Assembly: GCF_014857925.1 (NCBI RefSeq)
Contig: NZ_JACYVZ010000010.1
Coordinates: 1-64,000, forward strand
DNA: 64,000 nt
Direction of reading: 5' to 3'
Origin: Cysteiniphilum marinum
Lineage (GTDB): Bacteria; Pseudomonadota; Gammaproteobacteria; Francisellales; Francisellaceae
Translations under genes and position numbers: made by a program
Part shown: positions 26,317-37,314 of the stretch, piece by piece
How the letters are laid out: each line of letters opens with the position of its first letter
Numbering within the stretch: position 1 is the stretch's first letter
The notes under the pieces: model-generated
What the model was told of the DNA's origin: nothing
The model's input: the letters and a program-made list of their open reading frames with translations, nothing else
Databases searched by the model: none

Positions 26317-26780
26317 TGATTGCTTGGCGTATTACACAGAAACAATTTGCAGATCCGCCTTTAAATGGTTTGGGTGGGCTCTTTGCTTCAGGTCGTTGGC
26401 ATAGCCGTGGTCAGCAGATTATTTATATGGCTGAGTCACAATCCTTGGCTATTTTAGAGTCGTTAGTGCATTATGATCCAGCTAATGCGCCGATTGAGCA
26501 GGTGATTATCTCGGCTGATATTGCTGCAGTGTCTTTGTTAACGGCAACAGACATTGGTTTAGATAATAACGATATTCGTGGCATGCACGCGCATGATCTG
26601 CGCGCTCTTGGTGATAACTGGCTTAAGCAAAAAACCAGTTGTGTACTGAAAGTCCCGTCAATTATTACGCCATTTGATGAGTATAATTATCTTATTAACC
26701 CCTTACATCAAGACTTTGCCAAGATTAAAGAGATTAAGTTAACAGATTTTAGATTTGATAAACGCTTATTGAGATCGTAA
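26316..26780 (+). CDS. RES-domain toxin (NAD-degrading)
   Basis: A 154-residue RES toxin. Conserved residues stand at the expected spacing: R27 in GRWHSRG, Y37 in IIYMAE, E48 in AILESLVH, and a serine (S115) in VPSIITPFDEYNYLINPLH. Characterised members of the family deplete cellular NAD+ by phosphorolysis or hydrolysis and are held in check by the DUF2384 antitoxin encoded just upstream. Full length with all motifs, so probably active when freed. It converges on the KfrA-like gene with only six bases between stop codons. Confidence 0.87.
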   Translation: MIAWRITQKQFADPPLNGLGGLFASGRWHSRGQQIIYMAESQSLAILESLVHYDPANAPIEQVIISADIAAVSLLTATDIGLDNNDIRGMHAHDLRALGDNWLKQKTSCVLKVPSIITPFDEYNYLINPLHQDFAKIKEIKLTDFRFDKRLLRS

Positions 26781-26786
26781 GTTAGT

Positions 26787-27518
26787 TTATGAACGCTTTT
26801 TCTCAGCTAATGCATTATTTGATTTTTCAAGCTGTTTGCGATAGTACTCAAGTGTTTGCTCGGATTCACGCTTAAGTTGGCGAATTTGTCCATTTAAAAA
26901 AGCAATTTGCCCTTCTAAAGCATCACGCAAGTCTGAAATACGCTGTGTTGTTTGCTCTTTGAGTGTTTCAGCATAAATACGTGCTTCTTTAGCGACTTGC
27001 TCGGCTGATTCGCGACGTGTTTGCTCCTTGACTAAAGCAGCATATAGCTTACGCACTTTAAGCTCAGGGTTGCTTTCGTTTAAAATCATGCTCCATTCAT
27101 CAGACATACTGCTAAGGATGTCACTACTTAATGCATGAGAACTTGTAAGAAGTGCTTGAATCATAGGGTCTTGTGCCTTCATTGTGCTAGTTACAGCTGA
27201 CGGTTTATCGCTAACTGCCATTTTTGTTTGAGGCTTTTCTTCAGGAATTTTTGCCGCTTGTATTTTTGCAGTAGTAGTGTTTTCTTCTGGAGCAGGTTGC
27301 ATAGTATCTTCTGTATTCTTATGAGTGGTTGCTGGTTGTGCGGCTGTTTGACCGGTTGCACGTTCTTCACGCCACTGTTTTAAAAATTTACTGATAGTCG
27401 TCGGACTGCCGCGACCAACGGTATCACGAACATTATTTATGCTAGGAGTAATGCCTTGTGCTTCTAGCTTGGTAATTGCTTCGAGTATATCTTCGTAAGA
27501 AATGCCTGGACGAGCCAT
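26787..27518 (-). CDS. KfrA-like DNA-binding protein with coiled coil
   Basis: A 243-residue protein. The N-terminal 55 residues (GISYEDILEAITKLEAQG, then VRDTVGRGSPTTISKFLKQW) are the KfrA/plasmid replication region DNA-binding domain. A proline/threonine-rich linker (about residues 60-105) follows, and the C-terminal third (about 155-243) is a charged coiled coil with heptad leucines. KfrA proteins are best known from plasmids, where they are autoregulators linked to stability. Here it neighbours a toxin-antitoxin pair, hinting at plasmid ancestry, though chromosomal homologues exist. Confidence 0.77.
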   Translation of the reverse strand: MARPGISYEDILEAITKLEAQGITPSINNVRDTVGRGSPTTISKFLKQWREERATGQTAAQPATTHKNTEDTMQPAPEENTTTAKIQAAKIPEEKPQTKMAVSDKPSAVTSTMKAQDPMIQALLTSSHALSSDILSSMSDEWSMILNESNPELKVRKLYAALVKEQTRRESAEQVAKEARIYAETLKEQTTQRISDLRDALEGQIAFLNGQIRQLKRESEQTLEYYRKQLEKSNNALAEKKRS

Positions 27519-27705
27519 GGTTTGTTATATCCTTAATCGAGTAATTGATTTAACGAAAGTTTAAAGAGAGTTTATATCTACAATCCATGGCGATTATAGC
27601 AAGATATTCAATTGCGTCAAACATAAGATAGGCGTCAAGCATATATTTTGTTATGATAAGGCGCGAATTTAATGTAGCAATCACTGATTGATATCCACAA
27701 TATAA

Positions 27706-29961
<2,256 letters not shown>

Positions 29962-29994
29962 CTATTAAAGTTCATAGAAAATTACGAAATGGGC

Positions 29995-30022
29995 TTGTGA
30001 TTTTCTATAAACGAATTATAAT
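29995..30022 (+). promoter_or_regulatory. Promoter of tRNA-Val(GAC)
   Basis: TTGTGA at 29995-30000 and a consensus TATAAT at 30017-30022, spaced by 16 bases, 11 bases before the tRNA 5' end. Confidence 0.7.
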
Positions 30023-30033
30023 CTCCGCTCATT

Positions 30034-30111
30034 GGTCGCTTAGCTCAGTCTGGTTAGAGTACTACCTTGACATGGTAGGGGTCACTGGTTCGAGTCCAGT
30101 AGCGACCACCA
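30034..30111 (+). tRNA. tRNA-Val (anticodon GAC)
   Basis: A full cloverleaf: acceptor GGTCGCT/AGCGACC, D arm TAGCTCAGTCTGGTTAGAGTA, anticodon stem CTACC/GGTAG around TTGACAT (anticodon GAC at 30069-30071), T arm with GGTTCGAGTCC, discriminator A and encoded CCA. Reads GUC/GUU codons. Confidence 0.95.
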
Positions 30112-30421
30112 TATTTCGCCTTATTTTACAGCTTCTTGATAACGATAAAAAGCCTCTCGTGAGAAACCGATTACCTGATATATGTTGGAAATATTGTCTA
30201 GCTCGTTGACTAAACTTAACAAGCGGATTTTATTTTTGATGAAGTTACTGTGTTTTCTGTCATTGTCAGGCTTTATTTTCAGAATCTTTCACAAAATCCA
30301 TTAAAATCAACAGTTTTTAAATGCGATTGCCCTGTGAAGACTAAGATAAACACTATAAAATAACAACTAATAAGTATATACTTTAGCGCAATTTTGATGT
30401 GATGAATGTGGATAATCGTTA
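30112..30421. other. Spacer between tRNA-Val and glyQ
   Basis: 310 bp of AT-rich sequence. I see no gene, no convincing terminator after the tRNA and no repeat of the families found elsewhere in the window. The glyQ promoter should lie in its 3' part. Confidence 0.4.
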
Positions 30422-31309
30422 ATGCTTAGTTTTCAGGATATTATTTTTAAACTTCAGCAATATTGGGCAGAAAAAGGTTGTATGATCGTGCAACCATTGG
30501 ATATGGAAGTAGGTGCTGGCACCTTTCATCCAGCAACTTTTTTGAGAGCAATTGGTCCGGAGAGTTGGAATGCAGCATATGTGCAACCATCGCGTCGTCC
30601 AACCGATGGCCGCTATGGTGAGAACCCTAATCGTGGTCAACATTATTATCAATTTCAAGTGGTGATGAAGCCATCACCGAAAGAATTGCAAGAGCTATAC
30701 TTGGGGTCATTGCGTGTTTTAGGTATTGACCCATTAGAGCATGATATTCGCTTCGTTGAGGATAATTGGGAATCACCTACCTTAGGCGCTTGGGGCTTAG
30801 GTTGGGAAGTCTGGGCAAATGGTATGGAAGTGACCCAGTTTACCTATTTCCAACAAGTTGGTGGCTTAGAATGCAAACCTGTTACCGGTGAGATTACTTA
30901 TGGACTTGAGCGTTTGGCAATGTATTTGCAAAATGTTGATAGCATGTATGATTTACTGTGGGCAAATACAGCAATGGGTCCTGTGTATTATCGCGATGTG
31001 TTTCAACAAAACGAACGCGAGATGTCACAATACAACTTTGAAGAAGCTGATGTTGAGCACCTATTTAGCGAGTTTGATTTTCTTGAGAAGGAAAGTGCGC
31101 GCCTTTTAGAAAAAGGCCTAGCATTACCCGCTTATGAGATGATGCTTAAGGCGTCCCATACTTTTAACTTGCTAGATGCGCGTCATGCGATCTCTGTAAC
31201 TGAGCGTCAGCGCTATATTCTACGTGTGCGCACTCTCTCACGAGGTGTGGCTGAAGTCTATTACAAAACTCGTGAGGAACTTGGGTTTCCGATTTTAAGT
31301 AATGTTTGA
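30422..31309 (+). CDS. glyQ: Glycyl-tRNA synthetase alpha subunit
   Basis: A 295-residue class II synthetase subunit of the bacterial alpha2-beta2 enzyme. It opens with the family signature [17 protein letters not shown] and [18 protein letters not shown], with motif 2 around [15 protein letters not shown] and later [20 protein letters not shown]. It binds glycine, ATP and the acceptor end of tRNA-Gly together with the beta subunit. Usually glyS follows directly; here the next gene is the ilv operon, so glyS must be elsewhere. Only GTGGA precedes the ATG as a ribosome site. Confidence 0.96.
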   Translation: MLSFQDIIFKLQQYWAEKGCMIVQPLDMEVGAGTFHPATFLRAIGPESWNAAYVQPSRRPTDGRYGENPNRGQHYYQFQVVMKPSPKELQELYLGSLRVLGIDPLEHDIRFVEDNWESPTLGAWGLGWEVWANGMEVTQFTYFQQVGGLECKPVTGEITYGLERLAMYLQNVDSMYDLLWANTAMGPVYYRDVFQQNEREMSQYNFEEADVEHLFSEFDFLEKESARLLEKGLALPAYEMMLKASHTFNLLDARHAISVTERQRYILRVRTLSRGVAEVYYKTREELGFPILSNV

Positions 31310-31530
31310 TTTCTGATGACTCTGGGTGTTGTTTATTATGTGATCCTACATTTAAAGCTAATAAACAATAGATGCTTGTGCAAATAAATTTTAAAAATTT
31401 ATAAATAAAAGGTTGTGTTTCGCAAAATCTATTGCTAGTTTAACACTTATGTTGTTTAAAACAGATGCAGAGCATTTGTTAGTAAATACGCAAAAATACG
31501 TAAAAACGCAATAATTTTGGAGATTAATTT

Positions 31531-31608
31531 ATGCTACGTTCACCAATAATCAGCCTGATCCTGATTATTCTGGTCGTCATTGGACGACCGGAAGGTGTGC
31601 GGCTATAG
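31531..31608 (+). CDS. Ile/Leu/Val-rich leader peptide of the ilv operon
   Basis: A 25-codon open frame too short for ordinary gene calls: MLRSPIIS then LILIILVVIG, ending GRPEGVRL. Thirteen of 25 residues are Ile, Leu or Val, ten of them within twelve consecutive codons, the hallmark of a regulatory leader. TTGGAG stands eight bases before the ATG. It lies 24 bases upstream of a strong intrinsic terminator and 135 bases upstream of the acetolactate synthase gene. By analogy with ilvL/ilvB leaders, ribosome stalling on branched-chain codons when charged tRNA is scarce should prevent terminator formation. Confidence 0.85.
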   Translation: MLRSPIISLILIILVVIGRPEGVRL

Positions 31609-31631
31609 CTAAGAAAAGCCAAGATTAGGAA

Positions 31632-31673
31632 ACCCGCATCTTCCAACCAAAAGGAGGATGCGGGTTTTTTTTT
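31632..31673 (+). terminator. Transcription attenuator of the ilv operon
   Basis: ACCCGCATCTTCC pairs with GGAGGATGCGGGT (one G-U pair) around an eight-base loop, followed by nine T residues. It stands between the leader peptide and the acetolactate synthase gene. A rival upstream pairing (antiterminator) would involve 31568-31605, where GGTCGTC...GGACGACC and related segments can fold; I could not compute energies. Confidence 0.87.
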
Positions 31674-31742
31674 GGCTTTTTATTATAAGTTTTGTGATGG
31701 GTATATGTAAATAAATTGAAATAAAGACGGTAGGGAGTAGGT

Positions 31743-33455
31743 ATGCAAATAACTGGCGCACAAGCAATTGTTAAAGCACTAATAGAGGAAGGGGCTCGTA
31801 CTGTTTTTGGCTATCCAGGGGGGGCAATTATGCCAACCTATGATGCCTTGTATGATGCCAAAGATACACTTCACCACGTATTGGTGCGTCATGAGCAGGC
31901 TGCAATTCATGGTGCGGTTGGCTTTGCGCGTGCAACCGGTGGTGTTGGTGTTGCTATTGCCACCTCAGGACCTGGTGCTACAAACCTTATTACCGGTATA
32001 GCAGATGCACTTATTGACTCTATTCCAGTGGTTTGTATTACTGGCCAGGTATTTAGCAGTTTGTTGGGGTCTGATGCGTTTCAAGAAGCAGATATTATTG
32101 GCATGACCATTACTGCTACCAAATGGAATTATCAAATCACCGATCCAAATGAAATCCCAAGTGTCTTTAAAAAAGCCTTTGAAATTGCTCGAAATGGTCG
32201 TCCAGGACCCGTACTCATCGATATCACCAAAGATGCGCAAGTGGGTATGATGGAATATATCAGTGCTTATCAAACAGCAAATCAAGACACCGCTAAACCG
32301 AAATGGCTTAAAAAGCCAATGATTAATATGGATAGTGTACACAAGGCGTCACAGCTGATTAATTTGGCAAAAAAACCGATTATGATTGCAGGACATGGTG
32401 TGATGATCTCTGGCGCTGAAGAAGCATTTATCAAAATCGCGGAAAAAGCAGATGTGCCCGTGGTTAGTACGTTGTTAGGTTTATCCTCTTTCCCTGTAGA
32501 GCATCCATTGTATAAAGGCATGCTGGGTATGCATGGCAATTATGCAGCCAATGTCTTATGCAATGATGCTGATGTCGTTGTCGCTGTGGGTATGCGTTTT
32601 GATGATCGGGTTACGGGAGATCTCAAGCGTTATTTGCCAAATGCTAAAGTGATTCACATTGAAATTGATATGGCAGAGATTGACAAAAATGTTAAAGCTG
32701 ATGTTGCGATTCATGCCGATGCTAAAGAAGCATTAACCGCACTTTTACCTTTCGTTTGCCAGAACAAACATGATAATTGGCATAAGTGCTTTGTTGAGCA
32801 CCATGCCAAAGAATATGATGCCGTTATCAAAAGTGAGACAAAACCAACTAGTGGTGAGCTAAAAATGGCAGAAGTCGTTGCCCTTTTGTCTGAAAAGACG
32901 AAAGGGGAAGCCATTATCGTCAGTGATGTTGGTCAACATCAGATGATTGCGGCACGCTATTATCAATTTAAGAATAGTAATAGCCATATTACATCAGGTG
33001 GCTTAGGGACAATGGGGTTTGCGCTGCCTGCAGCCATCGGTGCTAAACTTGGTATTAAAGATCAAAAACAAGTCATTGCCATTGCCGGAGACGGTGGTTT
33101 TCAGATGAATATCCAAGAGCTTGCCGTACTTAATCAAGAGGGGATTAATCTTAAGATGATCGTTCTTAATAATGGTTATCTTGGCATGGTAAGACAGTGG
33201 CAAGAGCTCTTTTTTGAAGAGCGTTATGCTTATACTAATATCTCATCTCCTGATTTTGTCAAAGTCGCTGAAGCCTATGGCATCCGCGGCAAGCGTGTCG
33301 TTGATCGCGTGGATTTAGAGGCTAGTATTCAAGAGATGTTAGATTCGCCAAAATCATTCTTTTTAGAGGTGGTGGTTGAGCAGCAAGAAAATGTTTTCCC
33401 AATGGTGCCAGCAGGTGCTTCAATCAGTGATACACAACTATCCGTAGGAGGGTAA
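31743..33455 (+). CDS. ilvB: Acetolactate synthase large subunit
   Basis: A 570-residue thiamine-diphosphate enzyme joining two pyruvates (valine/leucine) or pyruvate and 2-oxobutyrate (isoleucine). The catalytic glutamate is in VRHEQAAIHGA near residue 52; FAD-binding sequence is seen at VGMRFDDRVTG, and the ThDP/Mg motif is GDGGFQMNIQEL...LNNGYLGMVRQW near residue 445. Length is standard for the anabolic FAD-containing type. First structural gene after the attenuator; the small-subunit gene begins four bases after its stop. Whether it is closer to IlvB, IlvI or IlvG cannot be settled here. Confidence 0.95.
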   Translation: MQITGAQAIVKALIEEGARTVFGYPGGAIMPTYDALYDAKDTLHHVLVRHEQAAIHGAVGFARATGGVGVAIATSGPGATNLITGIADALIDSIPVVCITGQVFSSLLGSDAFQEADIIGMTITATKWNYQITDPNEIPSVFKKAFEIARNGRPGPVLIDITKDAQVGMMEYISAYQTANQDTAKPKWLKKPMINMDSVHKASQLINLAKKPIMIAGHGVMISGAEEAFIKIAEKADVPVVSTLLGLSSFPVEHPLYKGMLGMHGNYAANVLCNDADVVVAVGMRFDDRVTGDLKRYLPNAKVIHIEIDMAEIDKNVKADVAIHADAKEALTALLPFVCQNKHDNWHKCFVEHHAKEYDAVIKSETKPTSGELKMAEVVALLSEKTKGEAIIVSDVGQHQMIAARYYQFKNSNSHITSGGLGTMGFALPAAIGAKLGIKDQKQVIAIAGDGGFQMNIQELAVLNQEGINLKMIVLNNGYLGMVRQWQELFFEERYAYTNISSPDFVKVAEAYGIRGKRVVDRVDLEASIQEMLDSPKSFFLEVVVEQQENVFPMVPAGASISDTQLSVGG

Positions 33456-33459
33456 GATT

Positions 33460-33756
33460 ATGCAACAGAAAATTTACTTTATCTCAATGACAACAGAAAA
33501 TGCTTTATCTGTTTTACAGCGTATTTCATCGATTTTCTCACGTCATAGAATCAATATTGAGCAGATGAATGTTTTTGAAACTGCTAATAAAGGGGTATCA
33601 CATTTTAGTTTGGTGCTGCATTCTAACGATGAAAAAATCCAAAAAGTCGTAAGACAACTTGCCAAAGTGATTGAGGTGATCGATATTCAGATCTCAAATA
33701 GTATGCCAATTACTACCGAAGAAGCTACAAACAAAGAATCACTGAAAGTCGCCTAA
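33460..33756 (+). CDS. ilvN: Acetolactate synthase small (regulatory) subunit
   Basis: A 98-residue single ACT-domain subunit. The ACT pattern is visible in ENALSVLQRISSIFSRHRINIEQMNVF and VIEVIDIQI. It is short, like IlvM or IlvN (about 87-96 residues) and unlike the 160-residue IlvH type, so it lacks the second regulatory domain. It activates the catalytic subunit and usually makes it sensitive to valine. GTAGGAGGG, overlapping the end of the large-subunit gene, provides the ribosome site. Symbol chosen for convenience; IlvM is equally possible. Confidence 0.88.
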   Translation: MQQKIYFISMTTENALSVLQRISSIFSRHRINIEQMNVFETANKGVSHFSLVLHSNDEKIQKVVRQLAKVIEVIDIQISNSMPITTEEATNKESLKVA

Positions 33757-33767
33757 AGGAAAAGTCC

Positions 33768-35567
33768 ATGTATCAACTGCTAGATTTTAACACCAAAGAT
33801 GTGGTGACAACTGATGATTTTGTTTTTGCTGGAGAGACCTCACCATGGGAAGTGCAAATGGATCTTGAGCATATTCGACGTAAGATTAATTTAGATTATT
33901 TTGTTTCTGCTGCCCCTTGTCTTTCCAAGTATTTACCGTTAATGCCGATTCAAGAACCCGCTAACTTTGTCTCATTACGTGAAAGTGCAACACCACTTGT
34001 CAAAAGCAAAGTGTTAGGCAAAGAGCTAGGGATTGATTTATACTTCAAAGTTGAGGGTAAAAACCCAACAGGTTCGTTTAAAGATCGTGGCTCTGCAGTT
34101 GATATTAGCATTGCCAAAGAGTTGGGTGCCAAAGGGGTAATCTTAGCCTCAACGGGTAATATGGCAGCATCATGTTCATGCTATGCAGCAGCAGCTAAAA
34201 TGCCATGCTTTATCGTTGTACCTGAAGGGGTATCGATGTCGAAGCTTGCACAAGTTATCTCATTTGGTGGCAAAATTATTCAGGTTAAGGGCAGCTATAA
34301 CGATGCAGCAAACTTGGCCTATAAAATTGCTAAATCACGCAAATTTTTCTTAGCCGGAGACTATGCTTTTCGGGTTGAAGGACAAAAAACCGGTGCCTTT
34401 GAAGTTATTGATCAGCTATTGTTTCAAGTGCCGGATGAGGTGATTATTCCCGTGGGTTGTGGTACGAATATTACGGCTTACGCCAAGGGATTTGCTGAGT
34501 ATCAAGGCTTGAGACTTATTCATAAGATACCGCGCTTAGTTGGTGTACAATCAACGGGTGCTTGCTCTTTGGTGAATGCATTTGATAAAAAGGCGAAACA
34601 TCTTGAACCATTAGAACGAGCTGATACGATTGCCACGGCAATTGCAGTGCCTTTCCCAATCGATGGTGACAAAGCGATTGATGCGATTTATCAAACTGAC
34701 GGTGAAGCATCAGCGGTCAGTGATACTGATATGCTTAAAGCACAATATTATCTATCCACACAAGAAGGTTTATTTGTTGAAAGTGCCTCAGCAGCAACGG
34801 TTGCGCATTTATTTAAGAAAAAAGAACAAGGCTTGATCAAGTCTGGGCAGCGCATTGTTTGTGTGTTATCAGGTGAAGGCTTAAAAGATCCGTCAGTGGT
34901 GTTGAAATCAGCGATTCAACCGCCGATTATTTATCCAAATGAAAAAGACTTTGACAAACTATATGACAGTAATTTCTTCGATAATAAAACGATGGTGTTT
35001 GTTGAAAAAGATCAGGTATTGTTTAGAGAAATGCCAAATCCTAGTCAAACCAAAGAGGCATTAGAGGATTTATTTGGCGCCAATTACAACGATGACTTAA
35101 TTGCCAAGGTGCAAAGTTGCATTGAGCGCTTTTTAGCAAAAGGACGTGCAATTCATATTTCAGATTTGCAAGACATCGTACAAGATGCGATGGAGATGAT
35201 TGATGTCACACATAGTGATATTTTAAAAGTTGTGTCATTTAAGGTGACTACAGGACAAGATAAAATTGCTGATGCTGAAGTTACCGTCGAGCTTAATGGT
35301 CAACTTTACTATGCATCAAATAGAGGTGTTGGTCCCGTTGATGCCATTATTCAGGCTTTATGCAAGGCTTGCCCTAGTGAGATTCAATATCAATTGACCG
35401 ATTATAAGGTGCAGATTCGTGGACAAGGTGCTGATGCGGTAGTGTATGTTGAAATGAAATTAATTAAAGGTAGTCAAAACTCGGTTGGCAAAGCAGTTTC
35501 ACCTGATATTATTCAGGCATCTGTTGAAGCATTTATTGATGCGTACAATATTGCGCATCCGGCATAA
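33768..35567 (+). CDS. Threonine synthase-like PLP enzyme fused to a LeuA-type regulatory domain
   Basis: A 599-residue two-domain protein. Residues about 60-400 are a beta-family PLP enzyme: the PLP lysine is K105 in KNPTGSFKDRG, then STGNMAASCSCYAAAA and the phosphate loop PVGCGTNI near 229. These are threonine synthase-type motifs rather than classical IlvA ones. A linker leads to residues about 485-597, which look like the allosteric domain of isopropylmalate or citramalate synthase: ASNRGVGPVDAIIQALCKA, the DYKVQIRGQGADAVVYVEM strand, and KAVSPDIIQASVEAFIDAYN. In an ilv operon it is either a threonine deaminase feeding 2-oxobutyrate to acetolactate synthase, controlled by a branched-chain amino acid, or a regulated threonine synthase. 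Catalytic role unproven. Confidence 0.75.
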   Translation: MYQLLDFNTKDVVTTDDFVFAGETSPWEVQMDLEHIRRKINLDYFVSAAPCLSKYLPLMPIQEPANFVSLRESATPLVKSKVLGKELGIDLYFKVEGKNPTGSFKDRGSAVDISIAKELGAKGVILASTGNMAASCSCYAAAAKMPCFIVVPEGVSMSKLAQVISFGGKIIQVKGSYNDAANLAYKIAKSRKFFLAGDYAFRVEGQKTGAFEVIDQLLFQVPDEVIIPVGCGTNITAYAKGFAEYQGLRLIHKIPRLVGVQSTGACSLVNAFDKKAKHLEPLERADTIATAIAVPFPIDGDKAIDAIYQTDGEASAVSDTDMLKAQYYLSTQEGLFVESASAATVAHLFKKKEQGLIKSGQRIVCVLSGEGLKDPSVVLKSAIQPPIIYPNEKDFDKLYDSNFFDNKTMVFVEKDQVLFREMPNPSQTKEALEDLFGANYNDDLIAKVQSCIERFLAKGRAIHISDLQDIVQDAMEMIDVTHSDILKVVSFKVTTGQDKIADAEVTVELNGQLYYASNRGVGPVDAIIQALCKACPSEIQYQLTDYKVQIRGQGADAVVYVEMKLIKGSQNSVGKAVSPDIIQASVEAFIDAYNIAHPA

Positions 35568-35588
35568 AAACAAAGGAATATAATCATA

Positions 35589-37271
35589 ATGACCAATCAA
35601 AAACTAAATCGTTATAGTCAAGTGCTAACTCAAGATAAAACCCAAGGTGCTTCTCAAGCAATGCTTTATGGTACCGGAATGCATGAAGCAGATATGGAAA
35701 AAGCACAAGTGGGTATTGCTAGTGTTTGGTATGAAGGTAATACCTGTAATATGCATTTAAATCAACTAGCGCAATATGTAAAACATAGTGTCGCCAAAGC
35801 GGATCTTGTCGGTATGCGCTTTAATACCATTGGTGTTAGTGACGGCATTTCAATGGGTACCGATGGTATGAGTTATTCATTACAATCGCGTGATTTAATC
35901 GCTGACTCTATTGAAACAGTGATGTCTGCACATTGGTATGATGGCTTAGTTGCTATTCCCGGTTGCGATAAGAATATGCCTGGATGCATGATGGCATTAG
36001 GAAGGCTCAACCGACCTGGTTTTGTGATCTATGGTGGCACAATTCAAGCTGGTGTTGTGCGCGGTAAACCTGTCGATATCGTCACAGCTTTCCAAAGCTA
36101 TGGTGCGTGTCTAGCCGGCAGTATTAGTGAAGAAGAGCGTGTTGAGACGATTAAAAAAGCATGTCCTGGAGCTGGTGCTTGTGGTGGCATGTATACCGCA
36201 AATACCATGGCATGCGCGATTGAAGCAATGGGGATGAGCTTGCCATTTAGCTCGTCAACACCTGCGACTGATGTGAAGAAGATTCAAGAATGTGATAAAG
36301 CCGGTAGTGTTATTGAAAATTTATTGGCATTAGATATTAAACCGCGCGATATCATGACCAAACACGCCTTTGAAAATGCGATGGTGGTGATTACAGCCAT
36401 GGGCGGCTCAACCAATGCAGTACTTCATTTAATTGCTATTGCACATTCGGTAGGTGTTAAATTAACCTTGGCAGACTTTCAACGTATCAGTAATAAAGTT
36501 CCATTACTAGCAGACTTTAAACCAAGTGGGAAATACGTTATGGCAGATTTACATGCGATTGGTGGCACACCTGCTGTGATGAAAATGCTATTAAAAGAAG
36601 GATTATTGCATGGCGACTGCATGACCGTAACGGGTAAAACAGTAGCACAGAATCTAGCGGAAGTTAAAGAACTACCAAAAGACAATGATATTATTCGCCC
36701 ATTAACCAATCCTTTAAAGGCAACAGGGCATTTGCAAATGCTCTTTGGTAATATCGCGACTGAAGGTTCAGTTGCCAAGATTACCGGCAAAGAAGGCGAG
36801 ATCTTTACAGGTGTTGCCAATGTATTTGATGCTGAAGAAGAGCTAGTAACAGCTGTTGAAGAAGGGCGTGTCAAAAAGGGTGATGTTATTGTTATTCGCT
36901 ATGAAGGTCCAAAGGGAGGTCCTGGTATGCCAGAGATGTTAAAGCCAACCTCATTAATAATGGGTGCGGGGCTTGGGCAAGATGTGGCGCTTATTACCGA
37001 TGGTCGTTTCTCAGGTGGCTCACATGGCTTTATCGTTGGTCATATTGCTCCTGAAGCACAAGTAGGTGGTAATCTTGCTCTGATTCAAAATGGAGATAAG
37101 ATCACGATTGATGCTGTGAATAATCGCATTGATGTTGATCTATCGGATGATGAGCTTAACGCACGTCGCGCTAATTGGCGTGCACCTGAGCTTAAAGCCA
37201 AACAGGGTACTTTGAAGAAGTATATTAAAACAGTTGCTTCTGCCTCTGAAGGTTGTGTCACTGACTTATAG
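35589..37271 (+). CDS. ilvD: Dihydroxy-acid dehydratase
   Basis: A 560-residue iron-sulfur enzyme dehydrating 2,3-dihydroxy acids to the 2-oxo acids of valine and isoleucine synthesis. Cluster and metal ligands are visible in [11 protein letters not shown] and [22 protein letters not shown], and the C-terminal block [20 protein letters not shown] is diagnostic. Last gene of the ilv operon, ending within a base of a strong terminator. ilvC and ilvE, needed for a complete pathway, are not in this operon. CAAAGGA stands 11 bases before the ATG. Confidence 0.96.
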   Translation: MTNQKLNRYSQVLTQDKTQGASQAMLYGTGMHEADMEKAQVGIASVWYEGNTCNMHLNQLAQYVKHSVAKADLVGMRFNTIGVSDGISMGTDGMSYSLQSRDLIADSIETVMSAHWYDGLVAIPGCDKNMPGCMMALGRLNRPGFVIYGGTIQAGVVRGKPVDIVTAFQSYGACLAGSISEEERVETIKKACPGAGACGGMYTANTMACAIEAMGMSLPFSSSTPATDVKKIQECDKAGSVIENLLALDIKPRDIMTKHAFENAMVVITAMGGSTNAVLHLIAIAHSVGVKLTLADFQRISNKVPLLADFKPSGKYVMADLHAIGGTPAVMKMLLKEGLLHGDCMTVTGKTVAQNLAEVKELPKDNDIIRPLTNPLKATGHLQMLFGNIATEGSVAKITGKEGEIFTGVANVFDAEEELVTAVEEGRVKKGDVIVIRYEGPKGGPGMPEMLKPTSLIMGAGLGQDVALITDGRFSGGSHGFIVGHIAPEAQVGGNLALIQNGDKITIDAVNNRIDVDLSDDELNARRANWRAPELKAKQGTLKKYIKTVASASEGCVTDL

Positions 37272-37312
37272 TTAAATGAAACATTCGCAAATATGCGAAT
37301 GTTTCATTTAAC
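37271..37312. terminator. Bidirectional terminator between ilvD and pepA
   Basis: A perfect 19 bp stem, GTTAAATGAAACATTCGCA, with an AATA loop, between convergent genes. It ends two bases before the pepA stop codon on the other strand. AT-rich ends give T-runs in both directions. Confidence 0.88.
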
Positions 37313-37314
37313 TT

